Part shown: positions 14,587 through 22,949 of the stretch, piece after piece | Layout of the letters: each line of letters begins with the position of its first letter | Numbering within the stretch: the stretch's first letter is position 1 | Notes under the pieces: model-generated | What the model saw: the letters and a program-made list of their open reading frames with translations, nothing else | Databases searched by the model: none | What the model was told of the DNA's origin: nothing | Program-made: the position numbers and the translations under genes | Origin: Egicoccus sp. AB-alg2 | GTDB lineage: Bacteria > Actinomycetota > Nitriliruptoria > Nitriliruptorales > Nitriliruptoraceae | Assembly (NCBI RefSeq): GCF_041821065.1 | Contig: NZ_JBGUAX010000007.1 | Span: 342,970-406,969, forward strand | DNA length: 64,000 bases | Reading direction: 5' to 3'

Positions 14587-16533
14587 TTGTTCGCAGACCT
14601 GTTCCCCCTCACGGACGCCGGTGCCGTCTTCGCGGTGCTGCTGCTGCTCGTGCTCGTGGGGCCGATGCTGGTGCGGCCGTTGCGGCTCCCGGACCTCGTC
14701 GGGCTGATCGCCCTGGGCATGGTCGTCGGTCCCAACGTGTTGGGCATCGTGTCGGGGCAGGTGCTGATCCACGCGCTTGGCTTCGTCGGCCTGCTGTACC
14801 TGATGTTCCAGGGCGGCCTGGACCTCGATCTCGAGGGGTTCGTCGAACGGCGCCGGGCGTCGATCCTCTTCGGCACCGTGACGTTCGTGCTGCCGATGCT
14901 GGTGGTGACCGGGGTCTCGCTGGCGATCGGGGTGCCGTTCCTGGCCGCGGTCATCATCGGCTCGGCGCTGACCAGCCACACCCCGCTGTCGTACCCGACC
15001 ATCGCCCGCTACGACCTGGCCCGCAATCCGGCGGTGACGGCCAGCCTCGGTGCCACGTTGCTGGCGACCGTGGCGGCGCTGCTCGTGCTGGCGGTGGCGT
15101 CGGCCGGCGCCGAGGGCAACCAGGGCGTCGGCTACTGGCTGCTGTTCACGGCCGGCATGGTGCTCTACGTCGGTGCCATGCTGCTGGGGGTGCCACGCTT
15201 CACGCGCTGGTTCTTCCGCGGCCTCGGCCAGGACCGCGAGGTACGGCTGACGTACCTGCTGTCTGGCATGGGCCTGGCCGCGGTGGTGGCCGGTGCGATC
15301 GGCATCGAACCGATCGTCGGCGCCTTCCTCGCCGGTCTGGCGTTCAACCGGTTCGTGCCCGACGGCACCGTCATCGCCGACCGGGTGGCGTTCCTCGGCC
15401 GGTCGCTGTTCATCCCCGCCTTCCTGATCAGCACCGGGATGATGCTGGACCCGGTCGCGCTCGTGACCGACCCGGCCACGCTCACCCTCGGGGTCGCGCT
15501 GGTGGCCGCCGAGGTGGTGTCCAAGTGGGGTGCCTCGACGGTGTCGGGGCGGTGGCTGGGGTTCACCGCCAACGAGCGCGGCCTGATGTTCTCCCTGAGC
15601 GTCGGGCAGGCGGCCGGCGCCCTGGCGGCGGTCGTCGTCGGCCAGGAGCTCGGACTGCTCGGCACCGCCGAGGTCAACGCGATCATCCTGGTCATCATGG
15701 TCACGGCACTGCTGGCCGGCGTCAGCGCCAACCGGCACGCCCCGCAGGTGCCGCCGCCGGGCACCGAGGGCCGCTCGCTGGGCAAGCGGGTCGTGGTACC
15801 CGTGTCCAACCCGGACACGATCGAGTCGCTCGTGCGGGTCGCCGGGCAGGTCGCCGCGCCCGACTCCGGGGCCGTCGTCGCGGTCAACGTCCTGCCCTTC
15901 GACGCCGCGCCGGAGCAAGTCCGCGCCAACCGCGAACTCGCCAGCCGGGCCGAGCGCGCCGCACTGGCCGTGGGCTCCGAGGTCAACACCAGCGTGCGCA
16001 TCGACGCGTCGATCGACGGTGGTGTGCTGCACAGCGTGGTCGAGCAGGACGGCACCTGCCTCGTCATGGGGTGGGAGGGCCAGTCACGGCGCCGGGGATC
16101 GCTGTTCGGCAGCGTCATCGACCGGTGCGTGGCGATCTCGCCGGTGCCCGTGCTGGTGTGCCGGCCCGGGATCGACGAGCCGACCCGCCGGGTCGTGCTC
16201 GTGGTCACCTCCGACGAGGTCGGCTTCGGCCACGACCGGGGGCTGGTGCTGGCCGCCGAGGTCGTCGGCCGGCTCACCCGGCAGGCCGAGGTGCCCTCGC
16301 TGGTCGTCACCGACCTGCCCGAGGACGAACTGCGCCACCGCCTCGACCATCGCATCCGGCCCAGCGAGATCGTGACCGAACCGACCGTGCTGCGGGCCCT
16401 GGCCAGCCGCGTGCGAGAGGGCGACGTCGTGCTGGCCGTGACCCCGCCCGCCACCAGTCGGCTCGGTCGCGGCGCCCACCGTGTCGCGCAGGCCGCCCGT
16501 GGCCGCACCGTGGTCGTGGTCGTCCCCCGCTGA
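14587..16533 (+). CDS. CPA2-type cation:proton antiporter with USP-like C-terminus
   Basis: About 648 residues. The first ~390 form a CPA2 (KefB/NapA-like) antiporter of about 12 helices, with an opening 'LRLPDLVGLIALGMVVGPN', 'LMFQGGLDLDL' and 'GIEPIVGAFLAGLAFNR'. The rest (from KRVVVPVSNPDTIESLVRVA) resembles a universal-stress-protein-like cytoplasmic domain, with 'VVEQDGTCLVMGWEGQSRR' and 'RGSLFGSVIDRCVAIS'. It probably exchanges Na+ or K+ for H+. No ATG or SD fits; TTG at 14587 is the earliest codon compatible with the family N-terminus, so the start is tentative. It diverges from the LCP gene. Confidence 0.85.
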   Translation: MFADLFPLTDAGAVFAVLLLLVLVGPMLVRPLRLPDLVGLIALGMVVGPNVLGIVSGQVLIHALGFVGLLYLMFQGGLDLDLEGFVERRRASILFGTVTFVLPMLVVTGVSLAIGVPFLAAVIIGSALTSHTPLSYPTIARYDLARNPAVTASLGATLLATVAALLVLAVASAGAEGNQGVGYWLLFTAGMVLYVGAMLLGVPRFTRWFFRGLGQDREVRLTYLLSGMGLAAVVAGAIGIEPIVGAFLAGLAFNRFVPDGTVIADRVAFLGRSLFIPAFLISTGMMLDPVALVTDPATLTLGVALVAAEVVSKWGASTVSGRWLGFTANERGLMFSLSVGQAAGALAAVVVGQELGLLGTAEVNAIILVIMVTALLAGVSANRHAPQVPPPGTEGRSLGKRVVVPVSNPDTIESLVRVAGQVAAPDSGAVVAVNVLPFDAAPEQVRANRELASRAERAALAVGSEVNTSVRIDASIDGGVLHSVVEQDGTCLVMGWEGQSRRRGSLFGSVIDRCVAISPVPVLVCRPGIDEPTRRVVLVVTSDEVGFGHDRGLVLAAEVVGRLTRQAEVPSLVVTDLPEDELRHRLDHRIRPSEIVTEPTVLRALASRVREGDVVLAVTPPATSRLGRGAHRVAQAARGRTVVVVVPR

Positions 16534-16564
16534 TCACTCGCGGCCCGTGCCGGGCCCGGCTCGC

Positions 16565-16740
16565 TAACGTGTGTCGCTACGCCGAGCTCGGACGCCATCG
16601 TCCGGGACGGGGGACCCACTCGGATGCCGCGGCATCCACGGGGCGAATCCGCGTTCGCGCGGTAAGGCGACCCTTCGCGCCCGAGCCCGACAGCTAACCC
16701 CGTAGGCGACACCGGAGGAGCGTCGCAACCGGCACGGCGT
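16565..16740 (+). ncRNA. ydaO-yuaA type cyclic di-AMP riboswitch
   Basis: The gap between the two antiporter genes holds the three conserved blocks of the ydaO-yuaA aptamer in order: GGGGACCCAC (16610-16619), GGGGCGAATCC (16640-16650) and the segment CCGAGCCCGACAGCTAACCC with CGTAGGC (16681-16707), followed by a GGAG element. Streptomyces rpfA leaders have the same wording. The class binds c-di-AMP and generally switches off downstream genes; control of a cation antiporter fits c-di-AMP's role in K+ and osmotic balance. The limits and expression platform are approximate. Confidence 0.88.
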
Positions 16741-16814
16741 CCACGACGGATGCACGGCACCTGCGGCCTCCACGCGACCGAGCCCGTCGCGCGTGAGACC
16801 CGTAGAGGCATCCC

Positions 16815-18884
16815 GTGTCCTTCGAGATCCCACATCTGCCCCTGCAGCAGCCGGGCCTGCTGCTCGCGGTCCTGACGGCGGCCATCCTGCTCGCGCCGAT
16901 CCTGGCGCGTCGGCTGCGGCTGCCCGAGGTCGTCGCCGTCGTGGTGGTCGGCTTCGCGATCGGCCCGACCGGCCTCGGGCTGGTGGAACGCGCCGGCGTC
17001 GTCGAGGTGCTCGGCAACGTCGGCCTGCTGTACCTGATGTTCGTCGCCGGGCTGGAGCTCGACCTCGACGACTTCATCGAGCACCGGCGCGACTCGATCG
17101 GCTTCGGGGCGTTGACCTTCGTCGTGCCGATGGCGCTGGGCACGGTGTCGTCGCTGGCGCTCGGCTACGACCTGCTCGCGGCGATCCTGCTGGCGTCGTG
17201 CTGGGCGTCGCACACGCTGGTGACCTATCCGGCCTTCCAGCGGGTGGGCACGGTCGGCAACCGCGCCGTGGCGACCTCCGTCGGCGCGACGATCATCACC
17301 GACACGGCCGCGCTGCTGGTCCTGGCGGTGGTCGCCCGCGCCCACCAGGGCGCGCTGACGCCGGTGTTCTGGCTCACGTTGCTGCCGTCGATGGCGATCC
17401 TGACCGCGGGGGCCGTCCTCGGGCTGCCCCGCGCCGCCCGCTGGTTCTTCTCCGGCCGCGGCCAGGACCGCTCGCTGCGCTTCCTGTTCGTCATGGTCGC
17501 CCTGTTCACGGTCGCGTCGCTGGCCGAGGTGATCGGCATCGAGGCGATCGTCGGCGCCTTCCTCGCCGGCCTCGCCCTCAATCGCAGCGTCCCCAACGGC
17601 GGCGCGCTGATGGAACGCATCGACTTCCTCGGCGCGACGCTGTTCATCCCGCTGTTCCTGCTCGCGACCGGGATGCTCATCGACATCCAGGTCCTGCTCG
17701 AGCGGCGCACGCTGCTGATCGGCGGGGTGTTCACGGTGGTGGCGCTGGTCGCGAAGTTCGTGGCCGCCTGGATCAGCGGCAAGGCGCTGCGCTACACGTG
17801 GCCGGAGATCGGGGCGATGTTCGCGCTGTCGGCCGCGCAGGCCGCCGCGACCCTGGCCGCCATCGTCGTCGGCCTCAACGTCGGGCTGATCGACGAGGAC
17901 ACGGTCAACGCCGTCATGATGGTGATCGTCGTGACCTGCCTCGTCGCGCCCGCGGTGGCGGGTCGCGCGGCGCCGCTGCTGCCCCGCCCGGAGGTCGCCC
18001 GTGACCTCGGCGAGGTCGTCGTCGTGCCACTGGCGAACCCGGCCACGGCCCCCCGGCTGATGCGGGTCGCGTCCGCGTTCGCCCGGGCCGACGGTGGCCT
18101 GGTCGTGCCGCTGATGGTCGTGCCGTCCGAGACCGACCGCGAGCGGCTGCGCGAGGTCCGCGAACTGGACGCCGAGGTGGTGGCGGTCGCACAGTCCGCC
18201 GGCGCGGAGGCCCGCAGCGTGCTGCGCATCGACGTCTCGACCGACGCGGGCATCGCGCACACGGTCGTCGAGCAGCAGGCGTCGCTGCTGGTCATGGGCT
18301 GGAAGGGCGGCACCGACCGGCACGGCGCGCTGTTCGGGGGCGTCATCGACCGGGTGCTGTCCCGCAGCTTCCTGCCGATGCTGCTGGTGCGCGAGGGCAC
18401 CGAGCGTGTGCAGCGCGTCCTGGTGGTGGTCGACGACAGCATCTCCTCGCCCGCGGGCGGCCCGGCCCTTGAGCTCGCACTGGAGTCGGCCCGACTGCTG
18501 GCGCGCGAGGCCGGTGGCGTGCCGGTGGCGGTGGTGTCGCAGGAGGCCGACGGACGCGTCGACCGGCGGGTGCGCGAACACCTCGACGTCGAGGTGGCAC
18601 ACGACGGGCGGCGCCGTTCGATCGTCGTGAAGGCGCTGGCCCGGCCGGAGGACCTGATCGTCGTGCCGACCATCGCCGACGAGCCGAACCTGACCTCGGT
18701 CGCGGCACGGATCGCCCGGGCGGCACCCGAGGGAGCATCGCTCATCGTGGCCGTGGACAACTCCCCGGTCGCGCCCGGCCGGATCGTGCCCAACGACGAG
18801 GAAGCCGTCGCCGTCGGCGAGGCCGGTCGCACCGCCCACTCGACCGCCCCGATCACCGAACCGGGCACCGACGCGGACGCCTGA
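16815..18884 (+). CDS. CPA2-type cation:proton antiporter with USP-like domains, riboswitch-controlled
   Basis: A 689-residue paralogue of the preceding antiporter. Membrane part residues ~10-400 (LRLPEVVAVVVVGFAIGPTG, 'LMFVAGLELDLDDFIEHRR', 'GIEAIVGAFLAGLALNRSV'), then two USP-like modules from VVVPLANPATAPRLMRVA, including 'VVEQQASLLVMGWKGG'. The Asp/Glu-bearing 'GLELDLDDF' helix is conserved in both copies. The GTG at 16815 follows GAGGCATCCC. A c-di-AMP riboswitch lies in the leader, so expression should fall when c-di-AMP is high. The tandem copies probably arose by duplication and have diverged strongly outside the core motifs. Confidence 0.9.
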   Translation: MSFEIPHLPLQQPGLLLAVLTAAILLAPILARRLRLPEVVAVVVVGFAIGPTGLGLVERAGVVEVLGNVGLLYLMFVAGLELDLDDFIEHRRDSIGFGALTFVVPMALGTVSSLALGYDLLAAILLASCWASHTLVTYPAFQRVGTVGNRAVATSVGATIITDTAALLVLAVVARAHQGALTPVFWLTLLPSMAILTAGAVLGLPRAARWFFSGRGQDRSLRFLFVMVALFTVASLAEVIGIEAIVGAFLAGLALNRSVPNGGALMERIDFLGATLFIPLFLLATGMLIDIQVLLERRTLLIGGVFTVVALVAKFVAAWISGKALRYTWPEIGAMFALSAAQAAATLAAIVVGLNVGLIDEDTVNAVMMVIVVTCLVAPAVAGRAAPLLPRPEVARDLGEVVVVPLANPATAPRLMRVASAFARADGGLVVPLMVVPSETDRERLREVRELDAEVVAVAQSAGAEARSVLRIDVSTDAGIAHTVVEQQASLLVMGWKGGTDRHGALFGGVIDRVLSRSFLPMLLVREGTERVQRVLVVVDDSISSPAGGPALELALESARLLAREAGGVPVAVVSQEADGRVDRRVREHLDVEVAHDGRRRSIVVKALARPEDLIVVPTIADEPNLTSVAARIARAAPEGASLIVAVDNSPVAPGRIVPNDEEAVAVGEAGRTAHSTAPITEPGTDADA

Positions 18885-18914
18885 TCCGGCCACCACCGCA
18901 CGCCGGACACGAGC

Positions 18915-18945
18915 GAGGCCCCGGCGTGGGGGACGCCGGGGCCTC
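18915..18945. terminator. Bidirectional intrinsic terminator hairpin
   Basis: A perfect 13-bp stem (GAGGCCCCGGCGT/ACGCCGGGGCCTC) with a GGGGG loop lies between the convergent antiporter and acidic-protein genes. There is no U-tract, as is common at this GC content, but position and strength suit termination from both sides. Confidence 0.75.
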
Positions 18946-18964
18946 GAGAGGGGCAGCGGTGGGG

Positions 18965-19690
18965 CTAACCGCGCCCGCGGGCGGACGCCTGGGCCGGACC
19001 GGGCTGCTCGCCCGCGTCCGTCCCGTCCGCCTCGTCGTCGCCCGGGGCGGGGCGACGGGTCTGTGCGTCCTCGCGCTTCTCCTGCGCGGCCTGGCGCTTC
19101 TCCTGCGCGGCCTCGCGACGCTCCTCGGCGCGAGCCTGGCCCGCGGCCGCCTGCTCGTTCGGCGCGGCCGGACGTGCCTCGGCGTCGTCGTCGGCGCCCT
19201 CACGTGCCTCGCCGGAGCGGCCACGCTGCTCCGAGCGGCCCTCGCTGGCGGCGGCGGCGACCGCCCGGCCGAAGCCCTCGTCGCCCGGCTGCAACTCACC
19301 GCCGCGGATCACCTCGTGGACGGCCTCGGCGCGCCCGTTCGCGGAACGCGGCGCCTCGTCCGCGGCGTGCTCGGGTGCCCCGGCGTCCTCGTCCGCAGGC
19401 TCGTCGGCGGGGTCGTCGGTCTCGCCCTCGTCGGAGGTCGTCTCGTCGTCGGTGGCGTCGCCGTTGCCGTCGGTGCTCTCGTCCGGCGCCTGGGTGGCCT
19501 CGTCGGCCGCGTCGTCGGCGTCCTCGTCCTCGATCGCGAGGTCGGGCGCCTCGGCGGACGGCTCGTCCACCGGGTCGGTGGTGACCTGGTTCGCGACGAC
19601 GGCGCCGCCGGCGATGGTCAGGCCACCGATCGCGGCCGAGGCGACGACGTGCTTGGCCAGGTAGGCCAGCAGGGTTTCGACGAAACTCAC
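18965..19690 (-). CDS. Acidic, low-complexity single-pass protein of unknown function
   Basis: A 241-residue protein with one hydrophobic N-terminal helix (residues about 4-35, ending AGGAVVANQVTT), then ~100 residues rich in Asp/Glu, a short more ordered patch (AEAVHEVIRGGELQPGDEGF) and a C-terminal charged region with two near copies of REAAQEKRQAAQEKRED that should form a coiled helix. The gene follows the anti-sigma-like gene by 57 bases and is probably in its operon. The helix could anchor an extracytoplasmic or cytoplasmic tail; the function is unknown. Confidence 0.6.
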   Translation of the reverse strand: MSFVETLLAYLAKHVVASAAIGGLTIAGGAVVANQVTTDPVDEPSAEAPDLAIEDEDADDAADEATQAPDESTDGNGDATDDETTSDEGETDDPADEPADEDAGAPEHAADEAPRSANGRAEAVHEVIRGGELQPGDEGFGRAVAAAASEGRSEQRGRSGEAREGADDDAEARPAAPNEQAAAGQARAEERREAAQEKRQAAQEKREDAQTRRPAPGDDEADGTDAGEQPGPAQASARGRG

Positions 19691-19747
19691 GGGTACCTCC
19701 GTTTCAAGTCGGGCCGCCAGGCCCGCTCGACGTTGCGGTCACCCGGG

Positions 19748-20686
19748 TCATCGTCCGTCCGGCCGGGCCGGGGGCGGCGCCTCCGTTGGTCGTGCGTTGG
19801 CTGCACGCCCTGCTCCGGAGGTGTCCTCCTGGGGCGGCGCCTCGGGCAGCCAACGGCGACCCGCCGCTCCCTCGTCGCTGCGCGAGGCACGGTCGGCGCT
19901 GGCGGGTGGTGGGGACGGCCGCCGGGTGGGCCGGTCCGTCGCCGGTCGGTCGCCGGGAGCGCCGGCCGTGCGCTCGTCCGCCCGGCCCGGAGGCGTGTCC
20001 TTGGCGGCCGGCCGCTCCGCCGTCGGCGTGTCACCCGCGCGACCGCGGGCAGGCGGCGGCGTGGCCGGCCGGGACCCGGCGGCCGGCGGTTCGGAAGACC
20101 GCGCCGGGGGCCGGGTTGCGGGCGCACGGGCCGCCGGCGGGGTGAGGGCCGTGTCGCGGTCGCCGGCCTTGCCGGCGGGCGGCGCGGGCTGCCGGCTGCG
20201 CCTGGCCGCGGCGGCGTCCTCGTCGACGGTGGCGGGACGACTCGTGCGCGCCGGCTCCGCACGCCCGGTCGCGCCATCGACCTGCGGGTCGCGGGCCGGC
20301 TCGGACCGGTCCGGCACGTCCTCGTCGTCCATGGCCGGGACGACGTCGTCCGGGGTTGGCGCCGCGGTGTCGTCCGACGGGCGTGGCAGGTCGAACCCGA
20401 CCCACGCGGCGGCGTCCGCGACGACCTCCTGCGCCGGGGCGGGCAGCAGCCCGCCGGCCGCGAGCCCGGCCAGGACCGCCGCGGTGGTGAGTCCAGCGGC
20501 GACGGAGCGGCGTACCGCCTGGTGACCCGTCGCACCGAGCGCCGAGCGGATGGCGCGCCGATGCCGCTGGGCGGTGACCTCGTCGGGCGGGGCACCGAGC
20601 TCGCGCTCGATCGCCAGGAATGCCGCCGCGACCCGCGGGTCGTCCTGCGGGTCGACGAGGTCGTCGAGGGGGTCGTGGTGGGTCAT
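19748..20686 (-). CDS. Anti-sigma-factor-like membrane protein
   Basis: A 312-residue protein directly downstream (22 bases) of a sigma-factor gene. Residues 1-65 are soluble and helix-forming (DPRVAAAFLAIERELGAPPD); residues ~66-88 are a single transmembrane helix (VAAGLTTAAVLAGLAAGGLL). The remaining ~220 residues are Pro/Ala/Arg/Glu-rich low complexity, presumably extracytoplasmic. Soluble head, one helix and disordered outer part is the usual anti-sigma plan, but no zinc-binding HxxxCxxC motif is present. The role is inferred from position. Confidence 0.6.
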   Translation of the reverse strand: MTHHDPLDDLVDPQDDPRVAAAFLAIERELGAPPDEVTAQRHRRAIRSALGATGHQAVRRSVAAGLTTAAVLAGLAAGGLLPAPAQEVVADAAAWVGFDLPRPSDDTAAPTPDDVVPAMDDEDVPDRSEPARDPQVDGATGRAEPARTSRPATVDEDAAAARRSRQPAPPAGKAGDRDTALTPPAARAPATRPPARSSEPPAAGSRPATPPPARGRAGDTPTAERPAAKDTPPGRADERTAGAPGDRPATDRPTRRPSPPPASADRASRSDEGAAGRRWLPEAPPQEDTSGAGRAANARPTEAPPPARPDGR

Positions 20687-20708
20687 GGTTCTCGTGTCGT
20701 CACCCAGG

Positions 20709-21392
20709 TCATCGACGGTCGGGCCCGGGAGGGGGCGTGAGTGCCGAGGAAGTTCCGTCGTCGTCCGCGCTGCGCGCGTCGGTGGCGATCAGTTCCCGGA
20801 GGCGGGCGAGGCCGCGCTTGGCCAGTCCCTTGACCGCCTCGGGATGGCGGTCGGTGACGCGCGCGATCTCCGGCGTGCGCAACCCGGCGACCAGGCGCAG
20901 CACCAGGACCTCGCGCTGGTCGTCGGAGAGCCGATCGAGGAGCGCCAACACCTCGTCGCGCGAGAGGCGGGCGAGCGCGTCCTCCTCGAACCCGCCGGCG
21001 ACGGCCGCCAGGTCCTCGGGCGCCGCCGGTTCTACGGGACGGCGCGAGGCGGCACGCCGGGCGTCGATCAACCGCCGACGCGCGATGGTGAACACCCACG
21101 CGCGGAACGCGTCCTCGTCGTCGTCCGCCAGGCGTGGCAGCGAACGCACCACCTCAAGGAAGACCTCGCCGACGAGGTCCTCCGGGTCCGGGGCGTGCTG
21201 CGCGCGGGCGTAGCCGAGCAGGGACGGCGCCAGGTCCCGGTAGAGGGCATCCCACGCCGCCTGCCGGCCGCGGCGCGCCGCGCGCAGGGTCCGAGGAAAC
21301 GCCGAGCCGAGCGAGGCCGTCCTCCAGATCGAACCGTCCCGGGCCGCTCCCGGCTCACCGCTGGCCGGGGTAGAGCCAGCCGTAGACGGCAC
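20709..21392 (-). CDS. ECF-like RNA polymerase sigma factor
   Basis: A 227-residue sigma-70-family protein. Region 2 spans residues ~45-115 (AAWDALYRDLAPSLLGYARA, then 'DPEDLVGEVFLEVVRSLPRL' and FRAWVFTIARRRLIDARR). Region 4 spans ~160-210, with an HTH 'LRTPEIARVTDRHPEAVKGL'. The GTG at 21392 overlaps the end of the upstream monooxygenase gene by 38 bases; the first ~30 residues are not conserved, so the true start may be further in. It is followed by an anti-sigma-like gene and an acidic protein gene, forming a likely autoregulated signalling unit. Confidence 0.85.
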   Translation of the reverse strand: MPSTAGSTPASGEPGAARDGSIWRTASLGSAFPRTLRAARRGRQAAWDALYRDLAPSLLGYARAQHAPDPEDLVGEVFLEVVRSLPRLADDDEDAFRAWVFTIARRRLIDARRAASRRPVEPAAPEDLAAVAGGFEEDALARLSRDEVLALLDRLSDDQREVLVLRLVAGLRTPEIARVTDRHPEAVKGLAKRGLARLRELIATDARSADDDGTSSALTPPPGPDRR

Positions 21393-21951
21393 GGGTGATC
21401 GTCGGCATGACGGCCCACGTCATGAGCGCGACCAGGAACGGTGTGACGACCACCGTACGCAACCAGCCCGGCCAACCCGCAGTCAACGGCGCCAACAGCG
21501 CGTTGGACGCCAGCAACAGCGGCACCAGCCCGAGCGTCGTGAGGATCGCCTGCTTCCAGCGCGGCGGTGGGCCGGTCGGCGTCGGCCGGCCGTCGAGCGT
21601 GAACCAGGTCTCCAGCCCGGTCTGCTCCTCCCACGCCCCGGTGTCGACGGTGAGGTCGTCCAGGCGCGCGATCCACCGGGCCCGCAGGTCCGAGCGCTTC
21701 CAGCGCACCATCGCCTCGTAGTCGCGGAAGCGCAGCACCAGCACCCACTCCGGGCCGCTGTGGGCCGTGCCCGGCGGCAGGACGGTGATGCCCTCCGCAC
21801 CCGGGAACTCGGTCAGGATCAGCCCGATGTCGTGCACCCACGCCTCGTAGGCCGCCTCCATGCCCGGCCGCACCAGTCGGCTGATGACGACGGTGACCGG
21901 CTCGGCGGGCTCGGTGGGCGTCCCGGCCGGATCCGCGGGGCCGGCGGTCAC
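21355..21951 (-). CDS. Antibiotic biosynthesis monooxygenase-domain membrane protein
   Basis: A 198-residue protein: an ABM (dimeric alpha-beta barrel) domain at residues ~18-115 (VVISRLVRPGMEAAYEAWVH, then VLVLRFRDYEAMVRWKRSD), followed by two C-terminal transmembrane helices (LGLVPLLLASNALLAPL and VVVTPFLVALMTWAVMP). This ABM-plus-two-helix form is widespread and uncharacterised. The GTG at 21951 overlaps the Fur-family stop (GTGA), so the gene is coupled to fur and also overlaps the sigma gene downstream. A link to oxidative or metal stress is suggested only by this neighbourhood. Confidence 0.85.
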   Translation of the reverse strand: MTAGPADPAGTPTEPAEPVTVVISRLVRPGMEAAYEAWVHDIGLILTEFPGAEGITVLPPGTAHSGPEWVLVLRFRDYEAMVRWKRSDLRARWIARLDDLTVDTGAWEEQTGLETWFTLDGRPTPTGPPPRWKQAILTTLGLVPLLLASNALLAPLTAGWPGWLRTVVVTPFLVALMTWAVMPTITRAVYGWLYPGQR

Positions 21952-22382
21952 GACGCGCCGGCCCGCTGGCAGTCGGCGCAGCGGCCGTTCACGACCAGCT
22001 CGACGTGCTCGGTCGCGAACCCGTGGCCTTCCTCGAGGTGCTCGCGGATGCGTGCCACGAGCGTGCCGACGTGGTGGTCGACGTCCCCGCACACCTGGCA
22101 GACGAGGTGGAAGTGCTCGTCGGGATGGGCCAGTTCCCACCGGCCCGCGTCGCGGTCGCCGAGGCGTGTCACCCGCGCGAGCCCGAGCTCCTCGAACAGC
22201 GACAGCGTGCGGTACAGCGAGGCGGTGTCCACCTCCTCGCCGGCGTCCTCGATCGACGCGGCGATCTCCTCCACCGTCCGGTGCCCGTGCTCCGCCTGCA
22301 ACGCCTGCCAGACCACGCGTCGCGGTCGGGTGACGCGATGGCCGTGGGCGCGCAGGGTGCGATCGAGCTCGGTGTCCATCAC
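21948..22382 (-). CDS. Fur-family metalloregulator
   Basis: A 144-residue Fur/Zur/PerR-type repressor. The winged helix (HRVTRPRRVVWQALQ, 'DTASLYRTLSLFEELGLARV') is followed by the metal-binding dimerisation domain 'HPDEHFHLVCQVCGDVDHH' and the C-terminal 'NGRCADCQRAGAS', giving two C-x2-C pairs for a structural zinc and the H-x-H-x-x-C sensing segment. Which metal (Fe, Zn) or peroxide it senses is not decidable from these residues. Start ATG 22382 or the adjacent Met at 22379. First gene of the fur-monooxygenase-sigma run. Confidence 0.9.
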   Translation of the reverse strand: MMDTELDRTLRAHGHRVTRPRRVVWQALQAEHGHRTVEEIAASIEDAGEEVDTASLYRTLSLFEELGLARVTRLGDRDAGRWELAHPDEHFHLVCQVCGDVDHHVGTLVARIREHLEEGHGFATEHVELVVNGRCADCQRAGAS

Positions 22383-22452
22383 TCGACAGCGTACGTGCGC
22401 GGCCGGTGGCCGGGACGCTCGGCGGGGCGGGTCGGCGGTCGCGCCGTGCGGG

Positions 22453-22833
22453 TCAGTGGTCGTGCTCGTCGGCGTCGGCTTCGGCCTTCGTGGCGTGGAC
22501 CGTGCCGTCGGGATGCTCCGGCGGGGTGTAGACCGTCCACACGCGCAGCGACTCCTCGCCGGCGTTGCGGATGTCGTGGCGCACGCCGGCCGGCACGTAC
22601 ACCAGCTGGCCCGGCCCCATCGGCTGTGCCTCGCCGTCCAGGACCGCCTCGCCGCGGCCGGACACCACGTACAACAGCTGGTCGGCGTCGTCGTGGTGCT
22701 CCTCGCCGATCGCCTCGCCCGGCTGCAGGTGCATGGTGACGAGCTGGCTGTGGGGCCCGGTCTGCACGACGCGGCGGTAGTCGTCGGTCTGGCGGGCCAG
22801 CTGCTCGATGTCGTGGATGCGGCCGTCGCTCAT
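22453..22833 (-). CDS. Cupin-domain protein
   Basis: A 126-residue single cupin barrel. Both cupin motifs are present: G-x5-H-x-H-type 'LQPGEAIGEEHHDDADQLLY' and the second 'GQLVYVPAGVRHDIRNAG', giving His/Glu metal ligands. Small cupins of this form (ManC/YlbA-like) may act as isomerases or dioxygenases; the substrate is unknown. ATG 22833 follows GAGGTACCC. The His/Asp-rich C-terminus (ADADEHDH) could bind metal, which is notable next to the Fur-family gene. Confidence 0.85.
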   Translation of the reverse strand: MSDGRIHDIEQLARQTDDYRRVVQTGPHSQLVTMHLQPGEAIGEEHHDDADQLLYVVSGRGEAVLDGEAQPMGPGQLVYVPAGVRHDIRNAGEESLRVWTVYTPPEHPDGTVHATKAEADADEHDH

Positions 22834-22949
22834 GGGTACCTCACGTCTCGTCGGCATCGGCCCGCGGGACCGGTTGGACCGATCCGCGCGGGCGTCTGCG
22901 GGAGAGCCTGCCACCGCGGCCAGTGTCTGGCCGGGGAACGCCCTGACCG

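Noticed and set aside
15165..18896. A 1243-codon open frame on the minus strand opposite the antiporters
   Set aside because: It is Arg/His/Gly-rich with no domain; it is the antisense shadow of two clear antiporter genes in very GC-rich DNA.
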